Assembly (NCBI GenBank): GCA_003852805.1
Contig: RDDY01000218.1
Span: 1-13,182 of the forward strand
DNA: 13,182 nucleotides
Direction: 5' to 3'
DNA from: Chryseobacterium sp.
GTDB taxonomy: Bacteria; Bacteroidota; Bacteroidia; Flavobacteriales; Weeksellaceae
Numbering within the stretch: position 1 is the stretch's first letter; each line of letters opens with the position of its first letter. The notes under the pieces are model-generated. The model was not told where the DNA came from. It did not search any database and saw only the letters and a list, made by a program, of their open reading frames with translations. Positions 1 to 7,117 of this stretch are shown here, one piece after another. A program made the position numbers and the translations under genes.

Positions 1-859
1 TAATGGGTGCCACAGCGTTGGAAGCCACATCGTAAATGTAAAGACTGTAATCTTTCTCGAAGATGACCTTGTTCCCCTGCGCCGATACAAAAGGTTTCTT
101 GATGGACGTCGGGTACTTTGTCAACGCTTGCTTCGCGCCGTTCTGCAATCGGAAAAGATTGTATTCGTCGGTGTCTTCGTCGGATATAAAATAGATGGTG
201 CCGTTGCGGTCCACCGTCGCGTTAAAATCTTTTCCTTGATAAGTGGTATACCGGTGGAAGCTGCCCGTCTTCGGGTTATAACCCAAAAGGTCGGGGTTGT
301 TCTCTCCTTTGTAGCGTTTCCTCGCTGCCTGCTGTGCGCTCTCGCTCGAAATGGTAAAAATATATTCACCCGACGGCGTTTCGGCCAGGCCGTTTGTGGT
401 GTTGAAATAATGGCTGAACAGAGATTTCGGCGTTCCACCGTTCACATCAATGCTAAAACTGCCGAATCTGCGGTCGCGGTCTGATGTGAAATAAATGGTG
501 CGGCTGTCCCAGCTCCAGTTCTCCACTTCATCTTTCGCGGTATGAAAAGTCAACTGTGTAATCTTTCCGCCGGTCACCGGCATTACATAAACATCATAAT
601 TGCCGAATTGGTTGGAACTGAAAGCCAGCCATTTTCCGTCAGGCGAAACTCTCGGATTGATTTCTTCACCTTCCAAGGCCGTGATTCTGGTGGCAGTACC
701 TCCGTCGGCGGGCACTTTCCAAATGTCGCCGTCGTAAGAAAAGTACGCCGTCAGACCGTCGGGCGACAGAGAGGGCGTAGATGCAAAATAGTTTTTTTCT
801 TGAGCCGAAAGCTGCATCAGCGTAAAAGCCATCAGCAGTGACACGCACATTTTTCTCAT
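1..859 (-). CDS. Tricorn-like S41 family peptidase, N-terminal part (runs off the left edge)
   Basis: The reading frame stays open from an ATG at 859 to the window edge, giving 286 residues without a stop. Residues 1-19 form a signal peptide (basic MRK start, hydrophobic core, cleavage near LSA|QEK), so the product is exported. The rest is a beta-propeller of PD40/WD40-like blades: SPDG at 32-35 and 72-75, DIWKVPADGG at 45-54, YDVYVMPVTGG at 88-98, and IYFTSDRD at 122-129. RKRYKGENNPDL at 180-191 resembles a stretch typical of tricorn-related proteases of Bacteroidota, which are about 1000 residues long and carry PDZ and S41 serine-protease domains further on. Those catalytic parts lie outside the window, so the protease call rests on the propeller alone. 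A TolB-like or S9-peptidase propeller is the alternative. The gene is divergent from the DUF6582 gene, 152 bp away. Confidence 0.75.
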   Translation of the reverse strand, partial: MRKMCVSLLMAFTLMQLSAQEKNYFASTPSLSPDGLTAYFSYDGDIWKVPADGGTATRITALEGEEINPRVSPDGKWLAFSSNQFGNYDVYVMPVTGGKITQLTFHTAKDEVENWSWDSRTIYFTSDRDRRFGSFSIDVNGGTPKSLFSHYFNTTNGLAETPSGEYIFTISSESAQQAARKRYKGENNPDLLGYNPKTGSFHRYTTYQGKDFNATVDRNGTIYFISDEDTDEYNLFRLQNGAKQALTKYPTSIKKPFVSAQGNKVIFEKDYSLYIYDVASNAVAPI

Positions 860-1011
860 GTAGATTATCAATTTGCCGATAAACTTAGCGAAAATCTGCA
901 AAACCCCTCACGGTATTTTGCCGCTTGCAGTACACCTTGCAATAATATTGTGCCAATGGTTTTGTTGTAGAGAAGCCTGTTTCGGTTTGATAATTGTTGC
1001 GTCTCTTGATT

Positions 1012-1284
1012 ATGGAAAAGACCACCTGGAAACCCCACGAAGAGCACGGCAAACTTACCACGGCCGACAAGAATGATTTACCCGACAGCGCCTTCGCCTT
1101 TCCGAAACAGCGGAAAGAACCGATGACCGACGCTTCCCATGTGCGCAACGCGCTCGCGAGATTTGATCAGGTAAAGGATGTCAGCGACGCCGACCGCGAT
1201 CTCGCCTTTGCAAACATTCAGAAAGCTGCAAAGCATTATGATGTGGAAGTCAATGAAAAGAGTTGGAAAGAGCTCGGAAAGTGA
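1012..1284 (+). CDS. Small DUF6582 family protein
   Basis: This 90-residue, charged, soluble protein has no signal peptide or membrane segment. It resembles the DUF6582 family from memory: an LPDSAFAFP stretch near residues 23-31, then DASHVRNALARFDQV (near 40-54), which in relatives is a conserved A-x-N-A-x-x-R helix, and a C-terminal SWKELGK. Function is unknown. Relatives often occur as small stand-alone proteins or as tails on phage-related or stress proteins. The ATG at 1012 is chosen over an in-frame TTG at 994 because homology begins after it. A weak promoter can be drawn upstream: TTTG at 961-964, 17 bases, then TCGGTTTG at 982-989, one base off the Bacteroidota -7 consensus. The gene stands alone and is followed by a dense run of hairpins that may end its transcript. 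Confidence 0.7.
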   Translation: MEKTTWKPHEEHGKLTTADKNDLPDSAFAFPKQRKEPMTDASHVRNALARFDQVKDVSDADRDLAFANIQKAAKHYDVEVNEKSWKELGK

Positions 1285-1291
1285 TTAATTG

Positions 1292-1310
1292 GCGCTACAA
1301 ATTACAGCGC
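1292..1310. repeat. Short imperfect palindrome after the DUF6582 gene
   Basis: Arms GCGCT (1292-1296) and AGCGC (1306-1310) pair around a 9-base, AT-rich centre. It is the first of several hairpins between 1285 and 1410. There is no T tract, so it is not an evident terminator by itself. Confidence 0.45.
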
Positions 1311-1313
1311 AGA

Positions 1314-1346
1314 ACTCTGCCAAAGTTTGAAACTTTGGCAGAATTA
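1314..1346. repeat. 33-bp palindromic repeat, copy A
   Basis: Perfect 13-base arms at 1316-1328 (TCTGCCAAAGTTT) and 1330-1342 (AAACTTTGGCAGA) flank a single central G. A 33-bp block of the same architecture lies at 12983-13015. Aligned without gaps, about 22 of 33 positions agree, and several differences are compensatory across the stem. This suggests a dispersed palindromic element rather than a simple terminator. A degenerate relative with the core GTTTTGAAC (1355-1363), between CAG and CTG, follows directly. Confidence 0.55.
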
Positions 1347-1365
1347 CTCGTACAGTTTTGAACTA

Positions 1366-1407
1366 CTGAGAAAATAAGAATATTAAGTTTCTCAGCACTA
1401 AAAGTGC
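1366..1407. repeat. Two adjacent hairpins (CTGAGAAA and GCACT stems)
   Basis: The first has arms CTGAGAAA at 1366-1373 and TTTCTCAG at 1388-1395 with a 14-base AT-rich loop. The second starts on the last base of the first: GCACT at 1395-1399, loop AAA, AGTGC at 1403-1407. With the palindromes upstream they form an almost continuous structured stretch. Nothing recognisable lies in the remaining 1408-1530. Confidence 0.5.
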
Positions 1408-1521
1408 GACAACCTGCCCAAATGCGTTAATCATCTAAATGGCGAAACATACTCGAAGCTTGTCAAAAGTCCGCATAACATTGCAAATAATATCGGCCCG
1501 CGATCAGCTTACGAAAAACCC

Positions 1522-1557
1522 GAAAACAAAAAAGAGAACCGTAAAAACGATTCTCTT
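1522..1557 (-). terminator. Intrinsic terminator of the tandem initiator tRNA genes
   Basis: On the minus strand an 11-bp stem (arms at 1557-1547 and 1542-1532, one G-T wobble) closes a 4-base loop and is followed by a run of six T and further T-rich sequence down to about 1522. It lies 6 bases past the 3' end of the promoter-distal tRNA gene, as expected for the end of that transcript. Confidence 0.85.
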
Positions 1558-1562
1558 AAAAG

Positions 1563-1635
<73 letters not shown>

Positions 1636-1671
1636 GTATATTTTTAAACGCTTACCGCAAGCGTTGCTTAG

Positions 1672-1744
<73 letters not shown>

Positions 1745-1755
1745 ATATTGTAGTG

Positions 1756-1787
1756 CAAATATACATCAAAGATAGTTCACCCGCAAA
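1756..1787 (-). promoter_or_regulatory. Bacteroidota-type promoter of the tRNA-fMet pair
   Basis: On the minus strand TTTG (1787-1784) is followed by a 20-base spacer and TATATTTG (1763-1756), an exact match to the -33/-7 pattern TTTG-N19-21-TAnnTTTG of Bacteroidota housekeeping sigma factor. Transcription would start a few bases before the tRNA 5' end at 1744. A second -7-like TATCTTTG lies at 1774-1767, but without a well-spaced -33 element. Confidence 0.75.
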
Positions 1788-1814
1788 CCCGCACGGCAAT
1801 TTCTTTTTTTGGGC

Positions 1815-1822
1815 TAACTTTG
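1815..1822 (+). promoter_or_regulatory. -7 element of the yciO-yaaA-prmC operon
   Basis: TAACTTTG matches TAnnTTTG exactly and ends only 4 bases before the ATG at 1827. Transcription would begin at or almost at the start codon, so the mRNA may be leaderless or have a leader of very few bases. No clear -33 TTTG is seen at the usual distance. Confidence 0.65.
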
Positions 1823-1826
1823 TGCT

Positions 1827-2444
1827 ATGGCAAAAATCATCAGAATTCATCCGGACAATCCGCAGGAAAACCAAATAGCCGAGGTGGTGCGCGTATTAAA
1901 AGACGGCGGACTCGTCATCTATCCGTCCGATACCGTCTACGCAATGGGTTGCGACATTTTCAACATCAGAGCCATGGAGAAGCTGGCGCGCATAAAAAAC
2001 GTGAAGTTAGAGAAAGCACATTTCTCGATTATCTGCAATGACCTCAGCCATTTGTCTGAGTTCACAAAACCCGTCGACACCGCCACCTTTAGAACGCTGA
2101 AACAGTATCTGCCGGGGCCGTTCACCTTTATTCTGCCTGCGGCCAAAACCTTGCCGCTCGCCTACAAGAACAATAAAACCGTGGGCATCCGCGTGCCCGA
2201 ACACAACATTCCACAGATGATCGTGGAACATCTGGGCCACCCGATTGCCTCCACGTCCATCAAAGACGATGACGATGTTATCGAATACACAACCGATCCT
2301 ACGTTGATTGCAGAGAAATTTGACCAGATTGCAGACATCGTTATCGATGCAGGATACGGTGACAACCGCGCGTCGACCATCGTGGATTTAACCGGAGACG
2401 AACCTGAGATTATACGCCAAGGCAAAGGTGATTTCGAGAACTGA
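1827..2444 (+). CDS. YrdC/Sua5 domain protein, YciO type
   Basis: The 205-residue protein is a single YrdC fold. The opening IHPDNPQ (7-13), GGLVIYPSDTVYAMGCDI (27-44), the segment MEKLARIK (50-57), NDLSHLSEF (71-79), GPFTFIL (97-103), GIRVPEHNI (120-128) and TIVDLTG (184-190) are all in the expected order. Start and motif layout resemble E. coli YciO more than TsaC. The SxN motif used by TsaC/Sua5 to make threonylcarbamoyl-AMP (STSAN in E. coli) reads STSIK at 142-146, so the Asn is missing. Databases often name such proteins L-threonylcarbamoyladenylate synthase, but whether this one makes the t6A precursor is uncertain and a true TsaC/Sua5 may exist elsewhere. Its TGA overlaps the yaaA ATG by one base, making it first in an operon. 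Confidence 0.88.
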   Translation: MAKIIRIHPDNPQENQIAEVVRVLKDGGLVIYPSDTVYAMGCDIFNIRAMEKLARIKNVKLEKAHFSIICNDLSHLSEFTKPVDTATFRTLKQYLPGPFTFILPAAKTLPLAYKNNKTVGIRVPEHNIPQMIVEHLGHPIASTSIKDDDDVIEYTTDPTLIAEKFDQIADIVIDAGYGDNRASTIVDLTGDEPEIIRQGKGDFEN

Positions 2445-3202
2445 TGAAGATTATTGTAAGCCCTGCCAAGCTGATGGATATTGGCAGAAAGTCTGATTTA
2501 TTGCCGTCTACAAAGCCACAATTTATTCGCGAAGCTGCCGAGATCAACCGTCATCTGCGTGAGAAAGATCCTGCGTTTATAAAAGAGTTGATGCAGATCT
2601 CCGATCGGTTGGCTGATGAAAACTGGCAGCGCAACCAAGATTGGAAACCCAACCCGACTGCCGCAGAATCTACGCAGGCACTTTTTGCTTTTACAGGCGA
2701 GGTTTACCGCGGTTTGGATGCACCTTCCTTGAACAAAAACGCAGCCGATTATTTGCAGGAAAATCTGAGAATACTTTCCGGTTTATACGGAATGCTGAAA
2801 CCGTCTGATCGTGTCATGCTTTATCGTTTGGAAATGGGCAGACCTTTCTCGTTCGACGGTTATAAAAACCTGTATGCGTTCTGGCGTGACAGAGTAACCG
2901 ACGCTTTCAACCGTATGTTGAAAAAGGACGAATTCGTTCTGCATTTGGCCAGCACCGAATATGCAAAAGTGTTGGACCGAAAGAAGCTGAAAGCACCGTT
3001 GGTGGATGTTGATTTCTACGAGATGAAGTCGGGAAAGGCCAAGACCATCGTGGTTTATACAAAACATGCGCGCGGTCTGCTCGCACGGTTTTGCGCGGAA
3101 AATCAGGTGCAAAGCCGCGAGGAACTGAAAGCTTTTTCAGAAGAAGGTTATCTGTTTGATGACGAACAGTCTACCGAGAACCGATTAATCTACCGTCGTT
3201 GA
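2444..3202 (+). CDS. yaaA: Peroxide stress protein YaaA (UPF0246/DUF328)
   Basis: At 252 residues this is the normal length for the family. Signatures seen are the N-terminal KIIVSPAKLM (2-11), TQALFAFTGEVYRGLDA (77-93), LSGLYGMLKPSD (111-122), YRLEMG (127-132), KNLYAFW (141-147) and, near the C-terminus, a KHARGLLARF segment. In E. coli YaaA belongs to the OxyR response and limits hydrogen peroxide damage by keeping free intracellular iron low. The E. coli structure is a DNA-binding fold with a helix-hairpin-helix. The protein is cytoplasmic. It overlaps the preceding and following genes by one base each (TGATG junctions), so it is probably translationally coupled to the yciO-like gene and prmC. 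Nothing near it looks like an OxyR site; expression would follow the operon promoter at 1815. Confidence 0.93.
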   Translation: MKIIVSPAKLMDIGRKSDLLPSTKPQFIREAAEINRHLREKDPAFIKELMQISDRLADENWQRNQDWKPNPTAAESTQALFAFTGEVYRGLDAPSLNKNAADYLQENLRILSGLYGMLKPSDRVMLYRLEMGRPFSFDGYKNLYAFWRDRVTDAFNRMLKKDEFVLHLASTEYAKVLDRKKLKAPLVDVDFYEMKSGKAKTIVVYTKHARGLLARFCAENQVQSREELKAFSEEGYLFDDEQSTENRLIYRR

Positions 3203-4047
3203 TGACGCTCAGGCAACTGCGAACCGGCTTTTCGCGCCGGCTTTCCGGGCTTTATATGGAAAGTGAAATTGCAGAACTATTCATCATATTTGCAGAAGAG
3301 TTTCTGGGGTTGTCACGGATTGAAGTTCGCGCCGCTGCCGGCAATATTGTCTCGGGTGAGGCTTGCTCGCGCTTTGAGGAGGCTGTTACCCAATTGATTT
3401 CAGGGAAACCGTACCAACATATTTTGGGTAAAACGGATTTCTACGGGCACAAATTTTTCGTCAATGAGCATACGCTGATTCCAAGGCCCGAGACGGAAGA
3501 ATTGGTTGAAATTGCGACCGACAAACTCCGGGCCCGCGCAGACCTTTCGGGAATCAGAATATTGGACATCGGCACAGGATCGGGGATAATCGCTATTATG
3601 CTGAAAACATTGTTCCCCCACACCGAAGTTACCGCAATGGATATTTCTACCGACGCGCTGCTGATAGCGAAGAAGAACGCCGAAATGCATAAAGTCGATA
3701 TCAAATTTGAAACCGCCGATTATTTGAATTGCGAGTTACAGCAGCAATACGATCTCATCATAAGCAACCCGCCTTACATCGGGCGCGAAGAGGCAGTTTC
3801 ACTCTCCACGCAAGTCCGCGATTTTGAGCCGTACACTGCACTTCATCCGTTGGCAGATGATCCTTTGATTTTCTACCGTAAAATAGCCACCGACAGCCAA
3901 AAACATCTTGGCCAAAAAGGCTTCGTGTTGGTTGAAATCAATCAGAAATACGGAAAGGAAACTCTGGAACTGTTCAATAGTTTTAGCACATCGGAGCTCA
4001 TCAAAGACCTCAGCGGCAACGACCGATTTGTTCTTGCACAAAAATAA
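3202..4047 (+). CDS. prmC: Peptide chain release factor N5-glutamine methyltransferase PrmC
   Basis: PrmC methylates the glutamine of the GGQ motif of class-I release factors, using S-adenosylmethionine. This 281-residue protein has an N-terminal helical release-factor-binding domain (about 1-85), the linker motif IPRPETEEL (93-101), the SAM-binding glycine loop DIGTGSG (122-128), an acidic strand end (MDIS, near 146-149) and the catalytic NPPYI motif (189-193), which binds the substrate glutamine. Everything needed for activity is present. The ATG at 3202 overlaps the yaaA stop by one base; an in-frame TTG just before it is not needed. It is the last gene of the operon and is followed at once by a terminator hairpin shared with ilvE. 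Confidence 0.96.
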   Translation: MTLRQLRTGFSRRLSGLYMESEIAELFIIFAEEFLGLSRIEVRAAAGNIVSGEACSRFEEAVTQLISGKPYQHILGKTDFYGHKFFVNEHTLIPRPETEELVEIATDKLRARADLSGIRILDIGTGSGIIAIMLKTLFPHTEVTAMDISTDALLIAKKNAEMHKVDIKFETADYLNCELQQQYDLIISNPPYIGREEAVSLSTQVRDFEPYTALHPLADDPLIFYRKIATDSQKHLGQKGFVLVEINQKYGKETLELFNSFSTSELIKDLSGNDRFVLAQK

Positions 4048-4070
4048 AAGCCGGCTGTTTTGCCGGCTTT
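4047..4070. terminator. Bidirectional terminator between prmC and ilvE
   Basis: A perfect 9-bp stem (AAAGCCGGC at 4047-4055, GCCGGCTTT at 4062-4070) encloses a 6-base loop. It starts inside the prmC stop codon and ends 4 bases before the ilvE stop on the other strand. T-rich sequence is modest on both sides, but the position between converging genes supports termination in both directions. Confidence 0.8.
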
Positions 4071-4074
4071 CTAC

Positions 4075-5154
4075 CTATTTTAAGAATTGGTCTGCGTAAC
4101 CTTTCTCTACTTTCACTCTCCAACCAAAAGGATCTTCCCCTTGGTTTGCTTGCAAATCGGTCAAGAATTTCTTTAGTTGCTGAGCCACGCTTTCGTCTTC
4201 GGGCAAAACATCCAATGCCAAGCGCTCTTCTTTGTAGCCTATTTCTTTAAACATACTCATAACCACGGCCGTCCCCACACCGAAGGCTTCTTTCAGCTCT
4301 CCGTTTTTGTGTGCGTTGTAGACTTCTTCCACGGCCAGGTCTCTGACTTCGGTTTTTACGCCCAGATGCTCCGCAACTTTCAATATGCTGTCACGGGTTA
4401 CACCGTCCAAAATCTTCTCGGAGGTTTTTGGCGTGATGATGGTATCATTAATGCGAACCATCACGTTCATGGTTCCGCTTTCTTCAAAATACTTATGCTC
4501 GCAATCGTCGGTCCAGATTACTTGGTCGTAGCCCTCTTCTTGCGCCAACAGCGTGGGATAAAAGGAACCGCCATAGTTGCCGGCTGCCTTTGCATAGCCT
4601 ACTCCGCCATTCGCCGAACGCGAGAAATGGTCGGATACTTTTACCGCAATGGGCTTCGGATAGTACGCTCGCGCCGGCGTAGCCATGATTGCAAACATAA
4701 ACTTGGTAGAGATACGTGCCTGCAAAGCTTCCTCGGTCGCAAACAATACAGGGCGCAGATATAGTGAAAAGCCCTCTCCGTGAGGCACCCAGCCGCGGTC
4801 GATATCCACAAGCGCTTTCAGACCGCCGATGAACATTTCTTCGGTTACCTCGGGCATGGCAAGACGCACGGCAGATTTGTTCATCCGGTGAAAATTGCGT
4901 TCGGGTCTGAATAAAAAGACTTCACCGTCAGCGTCCTTATAAGCTTTCATTCCTTCAAAAGCCGCTTGGCCGTAGTGAACGCCCATCATGGCCGGCGTAA
5001 ACGGAAGCGGTCCGTAAGGCATCAATTTGATATCGCCCCATTTTCCGTCCTGATATTCGCAGACAACCATGTGATCGCTGAATGTGTTTCCGAAGGTAAA
5101 ATTCTCCTGATCGAAGGTCGCCAATCGGGAATCGGTGGTCTTGTTTATTATCAT
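4075..5154 (-). CDS. ilvE: Branched-chain amino acid aminotransferase (PLP, fold type IV)
   Basis: This enzyme interconverts leucine, isoleucine and valine with their 2-oxo acids, using 2-oxoglutarate/glutamate as partner; it is the last step of branched-chain synthesis and the first of breakdown. The 359 residues match the longer, eukaryote-like BCAT form found in Bacteroidota rather than the roughly 310-residue E. coli form. Visible motifs are HYGQAAFEGMKAY (60-72), FRPERNFHRMNKSA (82-95), YLRPVLFAT (132-140), and GYAKAAGNYGGS (186-197), in which Lys189 is the PLP-binding lysine, then FEESGTMNVMV about 30 residues later. The gene stands alone, convergent with prmC and divergent from mnmD across 85 bp. 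An exact TATATTTG lies 26 bases upstream of the ATG. No attenuator or leader peptide is seen. Confidence 0.96.
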   Translation of the reverse strand: MIINKTTDSRLATFDQENFTFGNTFSDHMVVCEYQDGKWGDIKLMPYGPLPFTPAMMGVHYGQAAFEGMKAYKDADGEVFLFRPERNFHRMNKSAVRLAMPEVTEEMFIGGLKALVDIDRGWVPHGEGFSLYLRPVLFATEEALQARISTKFMFAIMATPARAYYPKPIAVKVSDHFSRSANGGVGYAKAAGNYGGSFYPTLLAQEEGYDQVIWTDDCEHKYFEESGTMNVMVRINDTIITPKTSEKILDGVTRDSILKVAEHLGVKTEVRDLAVEEVYNAHKNGELKEAFGVGTAVVMSMFKEIGYKEERLALDVLPEDESVAQQLKKFLTDLQANQGEDPFGWRVKVEKGYADQFLK

Positions 5155-5179
5155 TTTAAAAATTTTTAGGTTGTTCTTA

Positions 5180-5187
5180 CAAATATA
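5180..5187 (-). promoter_or_regulatory. -7 element of ilvE
   Basis: TATATTTG on the minus strand matches TAnnTTTG exactly, 25 bases before the ilvE start codon. The upstream DNA is very AT-rich with no clear -33 TTTG. It lies in the 85-bp divergent region shared with mnmD. Confidence 0.6.
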
Positions 5188-5207
5188 ATCTAATTTTTAA
5201 TATCGAA

Positions 5208-5226
5208 TATATTTGGCTTAAATTTG
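5208..5226 (+). promoter_or_regulatory. Two tandem -7 elements of mnmD
   Basis: TATATTTG (5208-5215) and TAAATTTG (5219-5226) both match TAnnTTTG exactly and are 3 bases apart. The second ends 13 bases before the mnmD ATG at 5240. Either could serve; no -33 element is obvious for either, so AT-richness may inflate the match. Confidence 0.55.
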
Positions 5227-5239
5227 AAAAAAATTAAGA

Positions 5240-5923
5240 ATGCAGCGCGAGATAATCACCACCTCGGACGGAAGTAAAACTCTGCTAATCAACGGATTGA
5301 ATGAGCACTACCACTCCCACAACGGTGCGTACACAGAGGCACTCCATGTATTTATTGACAACGGTCTGAAAAAGATCAATAATTGTGAAGTCAATATTTT
5401 AGAGCTAGGCTTCGGAACGGGATTAAATGTGCTGGTTACCGTTGATTATTTCAAAAATCAAGAGCAAATAAAGCAGATCAATTATTTTACGGTAGAAAAA
5501 TATCCGATCACACCCGAAGAAGTACAGCAGTTGGCTTATTGTGAAAACCTTAAGCTTCCGGAGTTAAATGATATTTATCATGAAATGCACGCTGCGCCTT
5601 GGGCAAAAGACGTTTCTCTGTTGTCCGGCTTCGTGTTGCACAAGATAAATGCAGACTTTTTGCAGCTCGACCAAATAGAAATGCCCGAGATAGATTTGGT
5701 ATATTTTGATTGTTTCGGTGCGCGTGTACAGCCCGATTTGTGGGAGCGGCCGTTGGTCGAGAAAGTCGCCGCGAAAATGCATAATGGCGCGCTGTTGACC
5801 ACCTATTCCAGCAAGGGAAGTTTCCGTCGCATTCTGCAGGATGTGGGTTTTGAGGTTACAAAGCTTGCGGGCCCGCGCGGCAAAAGAGAAATGATCAATG
5901 CTATTCTAAACACCAAAAAATGA
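5240..5923 (+). CDS. mnmD: tRNA 5-(aminomethyl)uridine-34 methyltransferase MnmD (free-standing)
   Basis: MnmD adds the methyl group that completes 5-methylaminomethyl(-2-thio)uridine at the wobble position of several tRNAs, using S-adenosylmethionine. In enterobacteria it is the N-terminal half of the bifunctional MnmC; here it is a stand-alone 227-residue enzyme, as in many Bacteroidota. Seen are the opening QREIITTSDGS (2-12), YHSHNGAYTEALHVFI (24-39), the SAM loop ILELGFGTGLN (53-63), VYFDCFGARVQPDLW (154-168), where many relatives have DAFAP, then TTYSSKGSFRRILQ (187-200) and GPRGKREM (211-218). There is no FAD domain, so the oxidase step of MnmC is absent here. The stop overlaps the following NUDIX start by 4 bases (ATGA), implying coupled translation. 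Confidence 0.93.
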   Translation: MQREIITTSDGSKTLLINGLNEHYHSHNGAYTEALHVFIDNGLKKINNCEVNILELGFGTGLNVLVTVDYFKNQEQIKQINYFTVEKYPITPEEVQQLAYCENLKLPELNDIYHEMHAAPWAKDVSLLSGFVLHKINADFLQLDQIEMPEIDLVYFDCFGARVQPDLWERPLVEKVAAKMHNGALLTTYSSKGSFRRILQDVGFEVTKLAGPRGKREMINAILNTKK

Positions 5924-6333
5924 TCGATCGTTTTAATGTCCGCGTATATGGTTTGTGTGTCAAAGACCATTCTCTTCTGCTGTTGAAAGAAGAGTATGCC
6001 GGAGAAATATTGGTAAAACTGCCAGGCGGCGGCTTAGAGTTCGGCGAGGGTATCACGGATTGTCTGCACCGCGAATTCAAAGAAGAACTGAACGTAAAAA
6101 TAAAAATCCTGAGGCATTTCTACACTCAGGAAGATTTTGTCAAGTCAAAATTCAGGGCAAACGAGCAACTGCTCACCGTTTATTATCTGGTTGAAATTGT
6201 GGATCCGGAGAGTCTCACAATCAACGATTCGTCGGTGGAAAAATGCCTTCTACATCCGTTAACCGGTGAAAACATTTTGCCGTTGCCCGTAGACCGAGTC
6301 GTTTTTGAAAAGGCGAAGAACGAATTGTTATAG
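5920..6333 (+). CDS. NUDIX hydrolase
   Basis: The 137-residue protein is a single NUDIX domain. The Nudix box runs from Gly37 to Val59 as G-x5-E-x7-RE-F-KEE-L-N-V: Gly37, Glu43, Arg51, Glu52, Glu55 and Glu56 are in place, so the metal-binding glutamates are intact. The usual Gly near the end (EExG) is Asn58. Such enzymes hydrolyse nucleoside diphosphates linked to another group; the substrate cannot be read from the sequence. Start and length are normal for small MutT-like proteins. It is translationally coupled to mnmD. Its last two codons (TTA TAG) overlap the last two codons of the opposing S1/P1 nuclease gene, with no room for a terminator between them. Confidence 0.92.
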   Translation: MIDRFNVRVYGLCVKDHSLLLLKEEYAGEILVKLPGGGLEFGEGITDCLHREFKEELNVKIKILRHFYTQEDFVKSKFRANEQLLTVYYLVEIVDPESLTINDSSVEKCLLHPLTGENILPLPVDRVVFEKAKNELL

Positions 6334-7116
6334 AATATCGTTCAGCATTTTTGCCAGCCGCAGACCACCGTACAGCAACTGCCGCTCCATCACGCCCGTA
6401 TATTTATAACCGTAACCGTAGCTCAGGCTATCGCCGTCCTTTACACTTGCGTACAGCTGATTGGCAATTAGGTGACTGTCATACAACCATTGCTCCAATG
6501 TTCCTTGCTGTATGCGCTTTACTTCTGCCGGAGATTTGACATCCAAAACGCGCGCGTATTCTGTATAGCTGTATTTCTCGCTGTCGATCAGTTTACTGTC
6601 CCAAAGGCTGTGCAGATTGGTTCTGTCACCAAAATAAGTAAGCTTTATACGGTTTCCGCCCAAATCCTCGGCGCGGCCGGTGTGCATCGGTTGAGCGATA
6701 TCGCCCATAATATGTACCAAGAAACGCAGTGCGATCTCGCGGTCTTTGGCAGATGTTTTCTTATTCTTGATCTGCTCGGCCAGTATCTTTATTTGAGTGT
6801 AAGCGTTTGGACCGGCCTGCGCTCGCAATGCTTTTTCAAAGTTTGCATAATCGGGTTGCGGATCGATGTTGACGTAATGCCAAACTTCCGTCGGCTTCCA
6901 AACGCCTGTAGTATCTGACTTGATGAAGTCCGGCCAGTTTGCCCAATACGCCAACTTTTGATTCCCGATGATTTCGTGCAGCGCCGCGCGGGCCTTTTTG
7001 TTCAGGTGATTTTCAGCAATTTCTGCAATAACACGGTGGCCTGTAAGCCCCCAGGCAGATAACGATAACGGCAGCGCGCACAGTGCAACCGCCAACAGTC
7101 TAAATACTTTTTTCAT
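6328..7116 (-). CDS. Secreted S1/P1 family nuclease
   Basis: S1/P1 nucleases are three-zinc enzymes that cut single-stranded DNA and RNA and remove 3'-phosphates. This 262-residue protein has a signal peptide (KK start, hydrophobic core, cleavage after SLSA), which leaves Trp22 as the mature N-terminus; in this family that residue's free amino group binds zinc. Candidate zinc ligands are present in order: His27 (GLTGHRV), Asp63 (WPDFI), His80 (WHYVNID), His135, Asp139 and His145 (HIMGDIAQPMH), His169 and Asp173 (NLHSLWD). A periplasmic or extracellular role in scavenging nucleic acid is likely. It follows the DUF4294 gene with one base between stop and start, so the two are an operon of exported proteins. 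Confidence 0.95.
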   Translation of the reverse strand: MKKVFRLLAVALCALPLSLSAWGLTGHRVIAEIAENHLNKKARAALHEIIGNQKLAYWANWPDFIKSDTTGVWKPTEVWHYVNIDPQPDYANFEKALRAQAGPNAYTQIKILAEQIKNKKTSAKDREIALRFLVHIMGDIAQPMHTGRAEDLGGNRIKLTYFGDRTNLHSLWDSKLIDSEKYSYTEYARVLDVKSPAEVKRIQQGTLEQWLYDSHLIANQLYASVKDGDSLSYGYGYKYTGVMERQLLYGGLRLAKMLNDIL

Positions 7117-7117
7117 T

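Noticed and set aside
128..484. 118-codon plus-strand frame near the left edge
   Set aside because: It is antisense to the beta-propeller frame, which has repeated SPDG and DIW/YDVYVM motifs and a signal peptide.
1292..1407. Possible CRISPR array in the hairpin-rich stretch
   Set aside because: The palindromes differ from each other in sequence and spacing; there is no regular repeat-spacer pattern and no cas gene.
4177..4764. 195-codon plus-strand open frame antisense to ilvE
   Set aside because: It is the mirror of a strongly conserved BCAT coding frame, rich in Phe, His and Cys, with no start signals.
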